A stretch of 6,849 nucleotides of DNA from an uncultured Armatimonadota bacterium (GTDB taxonomy: Bacteria > Armatimonadota > Armatimonadia > Armatimonadales > Armatimonadaceae): the NCBI GenBank assembly GCA_903915615.1, contig CAIWTR010000677.1, positions 1 to 6,849 of the forward strand, given 5' to 3'. The notes below the pieces were generated by a model that was given only the letters and a program-made list of their open reading frames with translations, searched no databases and was not told where the DNA came from. The translations under genes and the position numbers were made by a program. Below, in pieces: positions 1 to 6,627 of this stretch (position 1 is the stretch's first letter; each line of letters begins with the position of its first letter).

Positions 1-219
1 AAAACCACAGGTGGTGCAGAAGCAGTTGGTCCTGATGCAGGTGTGGTGATCGATGACACGGAATCGGTAGCTGAGCTTGCAGCGGCGCTTCGGCAAGTTT
101 CAGAGCGTCTCGACTTGCTTCCAGCCCGCCGGGATGCCGCCCGGCAATGCGCACTACCATTGACATGGGAAAACATCGGTGGGGTCTACCTAAAGCACTA
201 CGCGGATGTGGCTGGCTGA
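1..219 (+). CDS. C-terminal end of a glycosyltransferase (partial, 5' end outside window)
   Basis: The frame starting at base 1 is open for 72 codons and stops at TGA 217-219. It begins KTTGGAEAVGPDAG and continues VVIDDTES, which resembles the nucleotide-sugar-binding end of GT4-type (GT-B fold) glycosyltransferases, where a GG(x)xEVVGDAG-like stretch is followed by 'hh(D)DP' and an Ala/Leu-rich helix. The end, LTWENIGGVYLKHYADVAG, matches the usual terminal '(F/L)(S/T)W...A..Y...Y' helix of these enzymes. The catalytic region lies upstream, so donor and acceptor cannot be inferred. The stop overlaps the start of the next gene by one base (TGATG), pointing to translational coupling in one operon. 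The family call rests on these C-terminal signatures only. Confidence 0.75.
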   Translation, partial: KTTGGAEAVGPDAGVVIDDTESVAELAAALRQVSERLDLLPARRDAARQCALPLTWENIGGVYLKHYADVAG

Positions 220-1379
220 TGTCATCCAAGGCAGCTGCCTCAAAGCTTGTCATTCTCCCCAATGTGGATGAATTTCCAAGTGTCAGTATGTCACGCTTCC
301 GCAAGGGGTTCCTCGAGCGGCTGCCGTATCACCTTGGGCCACATTGGAATCTGGATGTTCTCCAGTGCTCTGGGGTAGAGCCATGGATGACCTGGTTGCC
401 AAAAGCATCTCAGCAGAGGCTAGCTAGCATCTATGGTCGCTGGGTCAAGTATCCAAGGGCTATTCGAAATGTCGATGCAGACGTTTATCACATTCTCGAC
501 CACAGCCATGCGACGCTTGCCGGTGCGGTCGACCCGGACCGGACGGTGGTCACGTGCTTTGACATCATCCCGCTGCTGTACATCAAGGGGATTGTCGATG
601 TCCCTTATAAACCCTGGGTGCTCCGGTCTTTTCTAAAGCGCATCGAAGCGATGCGTAGCTGTGCCCGGGTGTTGTGTGTTTCTCAGTCCACGCGAAATGA
701 CCTGATCACACACGCTGGCTTTTCTCCGGAGCAGATAAGCATCGTACCCATTGGGCTTGAGACGGATTTTCAGGCAATGCCGCCCAATGGGCTTTCGCTC
801 CATGATGAACATTTAGACTTTGCAGCACGGCACCGCTTGGATACAAGTCGTGTGTATATCTTGCAGGTTGGGACCCGAAACCGATACAAAAACACGCCTG
901 TGGTTCTCGAGGTTTTAGCGCGATTGAAGAAAGTCATACCGAATGTGGCCTTGCTGCGGGTTGGTGCGGATTTTTTCGATGATGAGAACGATATCGTGGC
1001 TGCTCTAGGTCTTCGGGGGGATGTCTTCCACTTGGGGCGTGTCAGCGAAGCAGATCTCCGCACGGTGTATCGGTTTGCGAATGTTCTTCATTTTCCGAGT
1101 CTGTACGAAGGATTTGGCTGGCCAGTCCTTGAGGCAATGGCATCCGGTTGCCCAATCCTTGCAAGCGATCGTGCAAGCTTGCCGGAGGTTGTGGGAAATC
1201 CCGACTACACTGCCGATCCAGATGACATTGACATTCAAGTTGAAAAGCTGCAGCGTCTCATCATGGACGTTGAATACCGTGCCACGGCTGTAAGTCACGG
1301 GCTTGAACGTGCAAGTCATTTTTCATGGGATGCTACTGCTAACGCATGTGTCAACGTTTATGCAAACGTTATTCGTTGA
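219..1379 (+). CDS. GT4-family glycosyltransferase
   Basis: This is a 386-residue cytoplasmic or membrane-associated GT-B glycosyltransferase, probably adding a sugar from a nucleotide-sugar donor to a lipid-linked polysaccharide precursor. The N-terminal half contains YHILDHSHA (D94, H95, H97) and VVTCFDIIPLLY (D115), as in many GT4 mannosyl/glucosyl transferases, then VLCVSQSTRND near the domain junction. The C-terminal half has a phosphate-contacting stretch, GTRNRYKN (218-225, K224), and the EX7E motif EGFGWPVLE (E297 and E305), followed by the typical ASGCPILASDRASLPEV. The length is normal for the family. An upstream in-frame ATG at 147 would add 24 residues, but that region lies wholly inside the preceding gene, and ATG 219 overlaps its stop (TGATG), so I prefer 219 with translational coupling; no strong Shine-Dalgarno is visible. 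Family assignment is secure; the sugar and linkage are unknown. Confidence 0.9.
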   Translation: MSSKAAASKLVILPNVDEFPSVSMSRFRKGFLERLPYHLGPHWNLDVLQCSGVEPWMTWLPKASQQRLASIYGRWVKYPRAIRNVDADVYHILDHSHATLAGAVDPDRTVVTCFDIIPLLYIKGIVDVPYKPWVLRSFLKRIEAMRSCARVLCVSQSTRNDLITHAGFSPEQISIVPIGLETDFQAMPPNGLSLHDEHLDFAARHRLDTSRVYILQVGTRNRYKNTPVVLEVLARLKKVIPNVALLRVGADFFDDENDIVAALGLRGDVFHLGRVSEADLRTVYRFANVLHFPSLYEGFGWPVLEAMASGCPILASDRASLPEVVGNPDYTADPDDIDIQVEKLQRLIMDVEYRATAVSHGLERASHFSWDATANACVNVYANVIR

Positions 1380-1454
1380 CTACAGGTATCATGAAGGCCC
1401 GATCATGTTTGTGCATAATAAATCACATGGGCATTAATCGGCTTGGTTTGCATC

Positions 1455-1460
1455 GGGGGA
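1455..1460 (+). promoter_or_regulatory. Ribosome binding site for the second glycosyltransferase
   Basis: GGGGGA lies 8 bases before ATG 1469 and 11 before ATG 1472. It supports one of these tandem ATGs over ATG 1487, where the conserved part of the protein (MKVAIVHDY) begins but which has no well-spaced Shine-Dalgarno. Confidence 0.6.
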
Positions 1461-1468
1461 AATAGGGA

Positions 1469-2614
1469 ATGATGGAACCACAGCCAATGAAGGTCGCAAT
1501 TGTCCACGATTATCTAACTCAGTCAGGCGGCGCGGAGCGTGTTGTCGAAGCCTTTCATGAGATCTGGCCCGATGCACCCATCTTCACATCGGTCTACGAT
1601 GCCGACCATACCTTCAAGTCTTTTCGGCAAATGGATGTCCGAACATCCTTTTTGCAAAAGCTTCCTCTTGCTGGGACCAACCGACATCACAAGAAGTTTT
1701 TGACGCTGTTCCCGATGGCTTTTGAAATGCTCGATTTGCGCGAGTATGACCTCGTGATTTCGAGTACATCATCGTTCGCTAAAGGCATCATCACCTATCC
1801 ACACACCTGCCATGTGACCTACTGCCATACACCAAGCCGATTCGCGTGGCGCTATCGTGAGTATGTGGATGAGGGTGGTTTTGGGAAGCTTGAGCGCTTG
1901 CTGATGCCGTGGGTTATCCATCGCTTGCGTGCTTGGGATTACCTCGCTGCGCAGCGCCCCGACTTTTTCATTTGTAACTCTGATAATGTCGCCTCCCGCG
2001 TGGAGAAGTTCTACCGCCGTAACTCAGTGGTTGTATTTCCGCCGGTGAACACAAATCGTATTCAAATCGTTGAGAAACCGACGCTTGACTATTGGCTTTG
2101 TGTCTCTCGCTTTCTCGGCTATAAGCGCGTCGATTTGGCTGTTCAGGCAGCGACGAAGCTTGGTGTCCGCCTCAAAGTCGTTGGGTCAGGCCCGGATGAA
2201 TCCCGCCTCAAAGCGATTGCTGGCCCGACGGTTGAGTTTCTGGGCCGCGTCCCGGATGGTGAAGTTGAAGGGCTGTTCGGTAACTGTATAGGCTTTCTCT
2301 TCCCGGGTGAAGAGGACTTTGGTATCGCGCCGATTGAAGCGATGGCTGCGGGGCGCCCTGTGGTCGCTTATCGTGCTGGCGGAGCGATTGAAACTGTTGT
2401 CGAAGGCGTGACTGGTGTGTTCTTTGATGAGCCATCGGTTGACAGTGTTGCTGAGGCAATGCAAGCGGTCAGTAAAATGGACATTGATCCCCAGCGGATT
2501 CGTGCCCACGCGGAGACATTTGGGTACGATCGCTTCCGTTTGGAAATGAAGACTGTGATTGAACAGTGCCTTCATGATTACAGATTCCGCCGTCAGCCCA
2601 GTAAAATGCGTTGA
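1469..2614 (+). CDS. GT4-family glycosyltransferase, WbaZ/mannosyltransferase-like
   Basis: This 381-residue GT-B enzyme is probably a mannosyl- or related transferase of polysaccharide assembly on the cytoplasmic face. It starts with a Rossmann strand, VAIVHDYL (9-16), then SGGAERVV (19-26, the GGAE motif of this subgroup) and SVYDAD. CHTPSRFAWRYREY (from C119, H120) is a signature of the WbaZ-like subgroup. The second domain has VSRFLGYKR (R214, K219), which normally contacts the donor phosphates, and the EX7E motif EDFGIAPIE (E282, E290), followed by EAMAAGRPVVAYRAGGA. Length is typical. ATG 1469 or 1472 is favoured by the GGGGGA site; ATG 1487 would still leave the complete conserved core. 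It follows the previous gene after 89 bases and ends 8 bases before the next gene's ATG, so it is most likely in the same operon. Donor and acceptor are inferred from family resemblance only. Confidence 0.9.
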   Translation: MMEPQPMKVAIVHDYLTQSGGAERVVEAFHEIWPDAPIFTSVYDADHTFKSFRQMDVRTSFLQKLPLAGTNRHHKKFLTLFPMAFEMLDLREYDLVISSTSSFAKGIITYPHTCHVTYCHTPSRFAWRYREYVDEGGFGKLERLLMPWVIHRLRAWDYLAAQRPDFFICNSDNVASRVEKFYRRNSVVVFPPVNTNRIQIVEKPTLDYWLCVSRFLGYKRVDLAVQAATKLGVRLKVVGSGPDESRLKAIAGPTVEFLGRVPDGEVEGLFGNCIGFLFPGEEDFGIAPIEAMAAGRPVVAYRAGGAIETVVEGVTGVFFDEPSVDSVAEAMQAVSKMDIDPQRIRAHAETFGYDRFRLEMKTVIEQCLHDYRFRRQPSKMR

Positions 2615-2622
2615 TAACGCAT

Positions 2623-4476
2623 ATGTCAACGAATGATCCATGGGAACGCCGCGAACGGGAACGTGAGCGCTGGCGAACGAAGTCGGCACGTAGTGCCGGT
2701 ACGACGGCTGTTCTGGTTCCACGATTTTCCAGCCGTGTTCTATGGATCTGTTCATTAATCGCCCTTCACCTAATTGGTGATATCCCAGCGGTGACGCAGA
2801 CCCTTCGCACCGCAGCCCTTTGCCTCGGATTCGTGGGGTGGGTCACGTTTCTTGGCTTTAACTGGCCAACCGCATCGCGTAGTCGGTCGGCATCCATTGT
2901 GTTACTTGCAGCCATGGGGTGTCTCCTTGGCTGGGTAACTTACCGATCGTTTGGGACGGGCTTTCCGATGCAAGCTTTCGGTGGTTGGCTTCGCTGGATG
3001 TCTGCGGCGGCGGCATTGATCGCTGGGTTGTTTTGTTCAGGGACCCGCTCTGAGCGGATGATGGTTCTTACGGGTGTTGGTGGTATCGCCATATTCGTTG
3101 CTGGCATTGACTTGTCCAGGTACGGAGTCTCGGGGGATACGCTACGCGGCACGGCTTTTCATGCAAGCTCGCTGAGCCTTTTTGGTACACATGAGGCTAT
3201 TGGGACCCTCCTTGGTTTTCTCTTGCCGATTACCGTTGCCTTTGCCGTTCACCGCGGAGCACCCCCGTTACAGAAAACCCTTGCTGTTGGAGCGACCCTT
3301 GTGATCGCCCTTGCTTGGGCATTCGCGCGTTGCCGTGCCGGATGGTTGGGTGGAATCACCGGGTGTGTTGTCATTGGTGGCCTATCTGCACTGTCGGCAC
3401 GGAGGCACGGTGTAACCGATGACCAACCCTTACTTCAACGCATCGTTGGGAGTGTCTGGCTCTGGCTCATTGTTGGAGGCGGGATTGTACTTTCAAGCAG
3501 TGGGCTCTGGAACTCTCTGACATCCAGGGCGGGTGGGATGGTCGCATGGTGGGAGCTTGGGTCTGTCGCTGCAAGGTCATCGCTGTGGACGACAGCCTAC
3601 CGGATGATTGCTGACTTCCCGGCAACCGGCTGGGGAACTGGGGGGTATCTGACCAGACAAGGGATCTACAGCCACTTGGGTGAGGCTCCGTGGCAGGTCA
3701 AGATGACGGGAGGAACGCTTGCAAACAATGCGCACTCATTCCCGCTGCAGTTCACAGTTGACTTTGGAATTCCTGCGTTTCTGTTGTTGCTGTTGTTTCT
3801 GTCATGGCTTTGGAGCGAAGCGGCAAAGCGGGCAGTGATGTTGCACCCGGACACAACCGTGATGTCCCGTGCTGCCTGTGGGCTCCTCGCTGCTGTGTCC
3901 GTATCTGCACTGGCATCCCCAGCGTATGAGCTGAGCAGTGTGCTGATCTGGGTTGCGCTACTGGGTGGAACCTTACTGGGCGCCGATGACAGCGCTGAGC
4001 CACGCGGGAATGCCTATGTATCGACAGGGGTTATCTTTCTCCTGTTGGCTATTCCTTCGATCGTCATTTTCCCGCTCCTGCGACCAAAATCTACGTCCCA
4101 TAGTCTGTCGCTTACGGTCATCAAGAGTGCCAAGGGTGTAGGAGATGTTGCTGCAGTTAAGGCCACATCAATGTCATCCGGGAAGGTTGATTCCAGCTTC
4201 CCCGGGACAGTTTTTATGGTTCCAGAGCTTGCTGTGATTGATCGTCAGGGACGCGTTGTTCGTATTGAAGCTGTCCCGCCAGCGGCTGTTCGGTGGACGT
4301 ACAACCGTCGATCCAACACGCAAGCCGATGCGATCCTTGAAGTTACGATTCCAGAGGTGGACATCAAGCCTGGAGAGGGTTTGGAACTTGGCATCAGCAG
4401 TGAGCTCGGCTATGTTGATGGCCAGCGGCGCACCGCCGGAGCTTCCGTGCCTGTTATTGCGCATCAGGGTCGGTAA
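2623..4476 (+). CDS. O-antigen ligase/polymerase-like (Wzy/WaaL) membrane protein with extra C-terminal domain
   Basis: This 617-residue inner-membrane protein probably polymerises or ligates undecaprenyl-linked glycans on the periplasmic side. After a charged cytoplasmic N-terminus (RRERERER near 8-15) there are about ten or more hydrophobic segments. Family hallmarks are FARCRAGW (R236, R238), where ligases have an 'SRgawl' loop; the large periplasmic loop with TAYRMIADFPATGWGTGGY (G336-Y342); and NNAHSFPLQFTVDFGIPAFLL (H371), corresponding to the catalytic-His 'H|N..l....e.G..g' motif. After the last membrane segment (about 469-486) comes a soluble, probably periplasmic, domain of about 130 residues that is not part of the ordinary ligase core. 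Its last ~51 residues (567-617) are duplicated downstream. ATG 2623 was chosen; TTG 2611 would overlap the previous stop by four bases and add four residues. Ligase and polymerase cannot be told apart from the sequence. Confidence 0.85.
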   Translation: MSTNDPWERRERERERWRTKSARSAGTTAVLVPRFSSRVLWICSLIALHLIGDIPAVTQTLRTAALCLGFVGWVTFLGFNWPTASRSRSASIVLLAAMGCLLGWVTYRSFGTGFPMQAFGGWLRWMSAAAALIAGLFCSGTRSERMMVLTGVGGIAIFVAGIDLSRYGVSGDTLRGTAFHASSLSLFGTHEAIGTLLGFLLPITVAFAVHRGAPPLQKTLAVGATLVIALAWAFARCRAGWLGGITGCVVIGGLSALSARRHGVTDDQPLLQRIVGSVWLWLIVGGGIVLSSSGLWNSLTSRAGGMVAWWELGSVAARSSLWTTAYRMIADFPATGWGTGGYLTRQGIYSHLGEAPWQVKMTGGTLANNAHSFPLQFTVDFGIPAFLLLLLFLSWLWSEAAKRAVMLHPDTTVMSRAACGLLAAVSVSALASPAYELSSVLIWVALLGGTLLGADDSAEPRGNAYVSTGVIFLLLAIPSIVIFPLLRPKSTSHSLSLTVIKSAKGVGDVAAVKATSMSSGKVDSSFPGTVFMVPELAVIDRQGRVVRIEAVPPAAVRWTYNRRSNTQADAILEVTIPEVDIKPGEGLELGISSELGYVDGQRRTAGASVPVIAHQGR

Positions 4477-4494
4477 ACACGAGCCACAACGGTC

Positions 4495-4656
4495 CCAACG
4501 CAATCCGATGCAATCCTTGAAGTGACGATTCCAGAGATGGACATCGCGCCTGGAGAGGGTTTGGAACTTGGCATCAGCAGTGAGCTGGCCTATGTTGATG
4601 GCCAGCGGCGTACCGCTGGGGCTTCCGTCCCGGTCATTACAAATGAGCCTCGGTGA
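4495..4656 (+). pseudogene. Second copy of the ligase-like gene 3' end (fragment)
   Basis: It encodes QSDAILEVTIPEMDIAPG followed by EGLELGISSELAYVDGQ and ends ASVPVITNEPR before TGA, matching residues 567-617 of the ligase-like protein with substitutions. It lies exactly 180 bases after copy 1, in the same frame, and that frame is open from the upstream TAA (4474-4476) to this TGA. No start codon with a ribosome binding site precedes it; the only in-frame ATG (4537) has none. It could be a decayed duplication, a silent donor for recombination, or a readthrough extension. Its last five residues differ from the other copies (TNEPR against AHQGR), while most earlier changes are synonymous. Confidence 0.8.
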
Positions 4657-4707
4657 GAAGCCATGCGCTTCGTCACTGGTTATTCTGCTCATCGGATAAA
4701 CGTAAAA

Positions 4708-4740
4708 CACCCTACTGAAGCTAAGCGCTTCAAAGGGGTG
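4708..4740 (-). terminator. Degenerate copy of the terminator-like hairpin
   Basis: The arms 4708-4721 and 4727-4740 pair at 11 Watson-Crick positions plus one G-T out of 14, with two mismatches and a five-base loop. Read on the minus strand the stem is followed by TTTTACGTTTATCC, a weak T-rich tract. It is the same element as 4990-5022 but with a poorer stem, and may be a non-functional leftover of the duplication or a second, back-up terminator. Confidence 0.5.
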
Positions 4741-4741
4741 T

Positions 4742-4903
4742 AACACGCAAGCCGATGCTATCTTTGAAGTGACGATTCCAGAGGTGGACATCAAGCCTGG
4801 AGAGGGTTTGGAACTTGGCATCAGCAGTGAGCTGGCCTACGTTGATGGCCAGCCACGCACCGCCGGAGCTTCCGTCCCGGTTGTTGCGCATCAGGGTCGG
4901 TAA
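4742..4903 (+). pseudogene. Third copy of the ligase-like gene 3' end (fragment)
   Basis: It encodes NTQADAIFEVTIPEVDIKPG and ends ASVPVVAHQGR before TAA, again matching the end of the ligase-like protein; the AACACGCAAGCC entry and CAGGGTCGGTAAAC exit are the same as in copy 1. It starts directly after the first hairpin (ends 4740) and is in a different frame from copies 1 and 2. Its frame is open from 4706 but has no ATG and no ribosome binding site, so independent translation is unlikely. It keeps the AHQGR end of copy 1 but shares the LAY and GTCCCG variants with copy 2, so it is mosaic between them. Confidence 0.8.
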
Positions 4904-4984
4904 ACCGTTACCACAACACTCCCACTCAACGCCTATGAGATGCTGTAGGCTTTGTCACTGGTCAATCTGCTCATCGGATAAATG

Positions 4985-5022
4985 CAAAACACCCCTCTGA
5001 AGCATATTGCTTCAAAGGGGTG
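4985..5022 (-). terminator. Rho-independent terminator of the fasciclin gene (possibly bidirectional)
   Basis: The arms 4990-5003 (CACCCCTCTGAAGC) and 5009-5022 (GCTTCAAAGGGGTG) pair at 13 of 14 positions around a five-base loop. On the minus strand the stem is followed by TTTTGCATTTATC, the usual U-tract arrangement, and it begins 17 bases after the stop of the minus-strand fasciclin gene. On the plus strand no T-tract follows, so for the convergent polysaccharide operon it would act at most as a weak terminator. Confidence 0.75.
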
Positions 5023-5039
5023 CTGTTGTAGTGGTTCGA

Positions 5040-5717
5040 TTACTTGTCGTCGTTAGCTGATGGTGGAGTCAGCGCACCGCCGATTGGGTGAACCCATCCG
5101 CTTGAGAATGCGATGTCATCTTCGCCAATGGTGCTTCCATTGATCTTGAGGCCATCTTTATTCGTGATAGTGACCATATCGCCATTGAGCGTCTTAAGAA
5201 CGGTGCCATCCGGCAGCGCCTTTAACTGGGAGATTGAATAGCGGCCCTCAACGATGTGGTATTGGAGGAGATTGCTGAGCTTTGTGCGATTTTGTGCGGA
5301 AACCAACATCGCAACATCTTCTGCAGGCAACGCTGCAAATGCAGAGTTCGTTGGTGCAAAAACGGTTACTGGTGAGTCCATTGCTGCCAGTGCATCGGAA
5401 AGACCGGAAAGATCAATCAGGCGGCGAAGCTCACCGAACTCTGCTGCACGGGATGCCAACAGCTGAACAAGTCCCTTGGCAGATGCTGCAGCAAAAAGTC
5501 CAGCACCAATTCCACTGCCGGTCGTTGTGGAGACTCCGTACGCAACAACTGCTGCCGTTCCGACGGTCGCTAACTGCTCAGCGACGCCGCCACCCGTGCC
5601 CGTTGGATATTCTGTATCAGCCAACGCGACACCTGAGCCACCCCGCATAGGAAGCTGGATTGCAATCGCACTCGCGACGGCAAACGCTCCGACCGTACGA
5701 ACCCATTTTTGTTGCAT
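5040..5717 (-). CDS. Secreted fasciclin (FAS1) domain protein
   Basis: The 225-residue product has a likely Sec signal peptide: basic start MQQKWVR, hydrophobic core about 9-24, and a candidate cleavage site after VALA (A33) before DTEYP. A Gly/Ala/Thr-rich, partly hydrophobic stretch (about 40-88) follows and could be a linker or a second membrane contact. The FAS1 domain occupies about 89-219: VTVFAPTNSAFAALP (117-131) is the first conserved FAS1 motif, LLQYHIVEGRYS is the central 'YH.v.g' motif, and NGDMVTITNKDG leads to the end motif. The second conserved motif, usually 'NGvvHvID.VLlP', is degraded to SGWVHPIGGALTP. FAS1 proteins are typically extracellular adhesion or matrix proteins. 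A site with AGGT seven bases before ATG supports the start. It converges on the polysaccharide operon, suggesting but not proving a matrix role. Confidence 0.88.
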   Translation of the reverse strand: MQQKWVRTVGAFAVASAIAIQLPMRGGSGVALADTEYPTGTGGGVAEQLATVGTAAVVAYGVSTTTGSGIGAGLFAAASAKGLVQLLASRAAEFGELRRLIDLSGLSDALAAMDSPVTVFAPTNSAFAALPAEDVAMLVSAQNRTKLSNLLQYHIVEGRYSISQLKALPDGTVLKTLNGDMVTITNKDGLKINGSTIGEDDIAFSSGWVHPIGGALTPPSANDDK

Positions 5718-5772
5718 ATAAGTTACCTATTCCTGTTCGCGTTCCACAATACGAAAGAAATCAATCAAGTGA

Positions 5773-5799
5773 ACTATATCCTATACTCGGCGCTGTCAT
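5773..5799 (-). promoter_or_regulatory. Candidate promoter for the fasciclin gene
   Basis: On the minus strand, ATGACA (5794-5799; 5 of 6 to TTGACA) is followed after 15 bases by TATAGT (5773-5778; 5 of 6 to TATAAT), about 55 bases before the fasciclin ATG. The spacer is shorter than the usual 17, so the call is weak. The 153-base gap 5718-5870 holds this, the fasciclin Shine-Dalgarno and an eight-base palindrome GGTGCACC (5834-5841); I see no convincing terminator for the upstream gene and no small gene. Confidence 0.25.
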
Positions 5800-5870
5800 C
5801 CAATACCCATAGATGTAATTCATCACACAAATTGGTGCACCTACGACTATAACCGAGGATAGGGTGGAGG

Positions 5871-6548
5871 TCATTGTCGTAGGCGCAGCTGAGCGACGAT
5901 AGCGGCGCTGATGCCCGCGAGCTTAGCCTCTTCTACAGCTTCAACCGACCTGCCATCGAACATCACATAGGTGCGAACGATGACCGTAGGGTCGTGGTTC
6001 AACAATGTCGACCAACCATGCTCCACACGCGCAGGCATGTCCCTGAAATTTCCCATCCGGGCACGGTAATCGATACTTCCCGACTTCCGCTGCTGCCAGT
6101 AGTACATCACCATGCGGATATCCGGGTTCTCACGATGGCGAAACGACAGGCGTCTGACAATCGCCTTTTCCTGACCAGCGGCGATGTCAACTGTGCTAAT
6201 CCCAAGGGTCTCGAATTGCCCTTGACCTACGCAAGCCGTCGGGTCGTGGTAATTCTCAAACATCCCGCCCGTTACCATTGTGACTTCTATGGGCCTTGCG
6301 TCCGGGACTCCATATGCTCCAGCGGTCCCCTTTGGATTACCCAACATGATCAGCGTGTTCTGGTCAACCGGATGGGGCTGCAGCGTCATCCCGTCAAGTG
6401 ATGTTGGCATCGTTGGGAGCCACGTGGATGCCGCAGCCATCCGATAGCTCGTCAGGTACAGCAACGTCACAAGTAAGACCAGGAAGACCATCGCCACCCG
6501 GATGCGTCCCCGTTCGCCAGTGAAGTTCTTCTGTCGCTTTAGCCGCAT
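5871..6548 (-). CDS. EpsI-like (DUF3485) exosortase-associated membrane-anchored protein
   Basis: The 225-residue product has a basic N-terminus, one membrane segment (about 17-38, rich in Val/Leu) and an extracytoplasmic domain beginning WLPTMPTSLDGM. The key stretch FENYHDPTACVGQG (H101, C106) corresponds to the 'HsP..C....GW' signature of the EpsI/DUF3485 family, and MVMYYWQQRKSG (146-157) corresponds to its 'hhYWyq..g' motif. In known systems EpsI is encoded beside, or fused to, an exosortase in polysaccharide loci and is needed for the system, but its biochemical role is not settled. GGGGAA seven bases before the ATG supports the start. The gene lies 153 bases upstream of the fasciclin gene and 79 bases after the previous minus-strand gene. 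Similarity is judged from motifs, so the family call is good but not certain. Confidence 0.7.
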   Translation of the reverse strand: MRLKRQKNFTGERGRIRVAMVFLVLLVTLLYLTSYRMAAASTWLPTMPTSLDGMTLQPHPVDQNTLIMLGNPKGTAGAYGVPDARPIEVTMVTGGMFENYHDPTACVGQGQFETLGISTVDIAAGQEKAIVRRLSFRHRENPDIRMVMYYWQQRKSGSIDYRARMGNFRDMPARVEHGWSTLLNHDPTVIVRTYVMFDGRSVEAVEEAKLAGISAAIVAQLRLRQ

Positions 6549-6627
6549 AGCGCTGTTCCCCGATGTTGGTATGCATCACGTGACACTACACTTCCCGAGT
6601 AAGTCCTTGGGGACATTAGCAAGCTAG

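Larger units (their letters stand above)
4315..5022. repeat. Tandem 3'-end repeat region: three copies of the ligase C-terminus, two copies of a hairpin tail
   Basis: The unit is the last ~51 codons of the ligase-like gene. Copy 1 is inside that gene (core 4321-4473, TAA 4474-4476), copy 2 is 4501-4653 (TGA 4654-4656) and copy 3 is 4748-4900 (TAA 4901-4903). By hand, over the 153-base core, copies 1 and 2 differ at about 20 positions and copies 1 and 3 at about 11, with no gaps. Copies 2 and 3 are followed by a second repeated block of equal length (4672-4740 and 4954-5022, about 10 differences in 69) that ends in a hairpin. The 24 bases after copy 1 resemble the start of the tail after copy 3, so the copy 1-copy 2 junction looks like a shortened tail fused to a new gene end. 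At least two duplication events are implied. Confidence 0.92.

Noticed and set aside
147..218. An ATG at 147 as the start of the first complete glycosyltransferase
   Set aside because: The extra 24 residues lie wholly within the end of the preceding gene and do not look like the family's N-terminus; ATG 219 in a TGATG overlap is the better choice.
1391..1419. A possible promoter before the second glycosyltransferase (CATAAT at 1414-1419)
   Set aside because: The -10-like hexamer matches 5 of 6, but the segment 17 bases upstream (ATGAAG) matches the -35 consensus at only 3 of 6. In a short gap inside an apparent operon this is not enough.
2186..2755. A 189-codon minus-strand frame opposite the second glycosyltransferase and the ligase start
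   Set aside because: It overlaps two well-supported genes on the other strand, and its protein has no recognisable domain; it is a shadow.
4174..4821. A 215-codon open frame on the minus strand across all three repeat copies
   Set aside because: It lies antisense to the ligase C-terminus, has a repetitive composition produced by the repeats, matches no family I recognise, and has no supporting ribosome binding site. It is most simply a shadow of the repeats.
4477..5039. A CRISPR array or insertion sequence in the repeat region
   Set aside because: The repeats are long, few, unequally spaced and coding in origin; there is no transposase, no terminal inverted repeat and no regular spacer pattern.
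5834..5841. Palindrome GGTGCACC in the gap between the EpsI-like and fasciclin genes
   Set aside because: It is only eight bases, without flanking pairing or a T-tract, so neither a terminator nor an operator can be supported.
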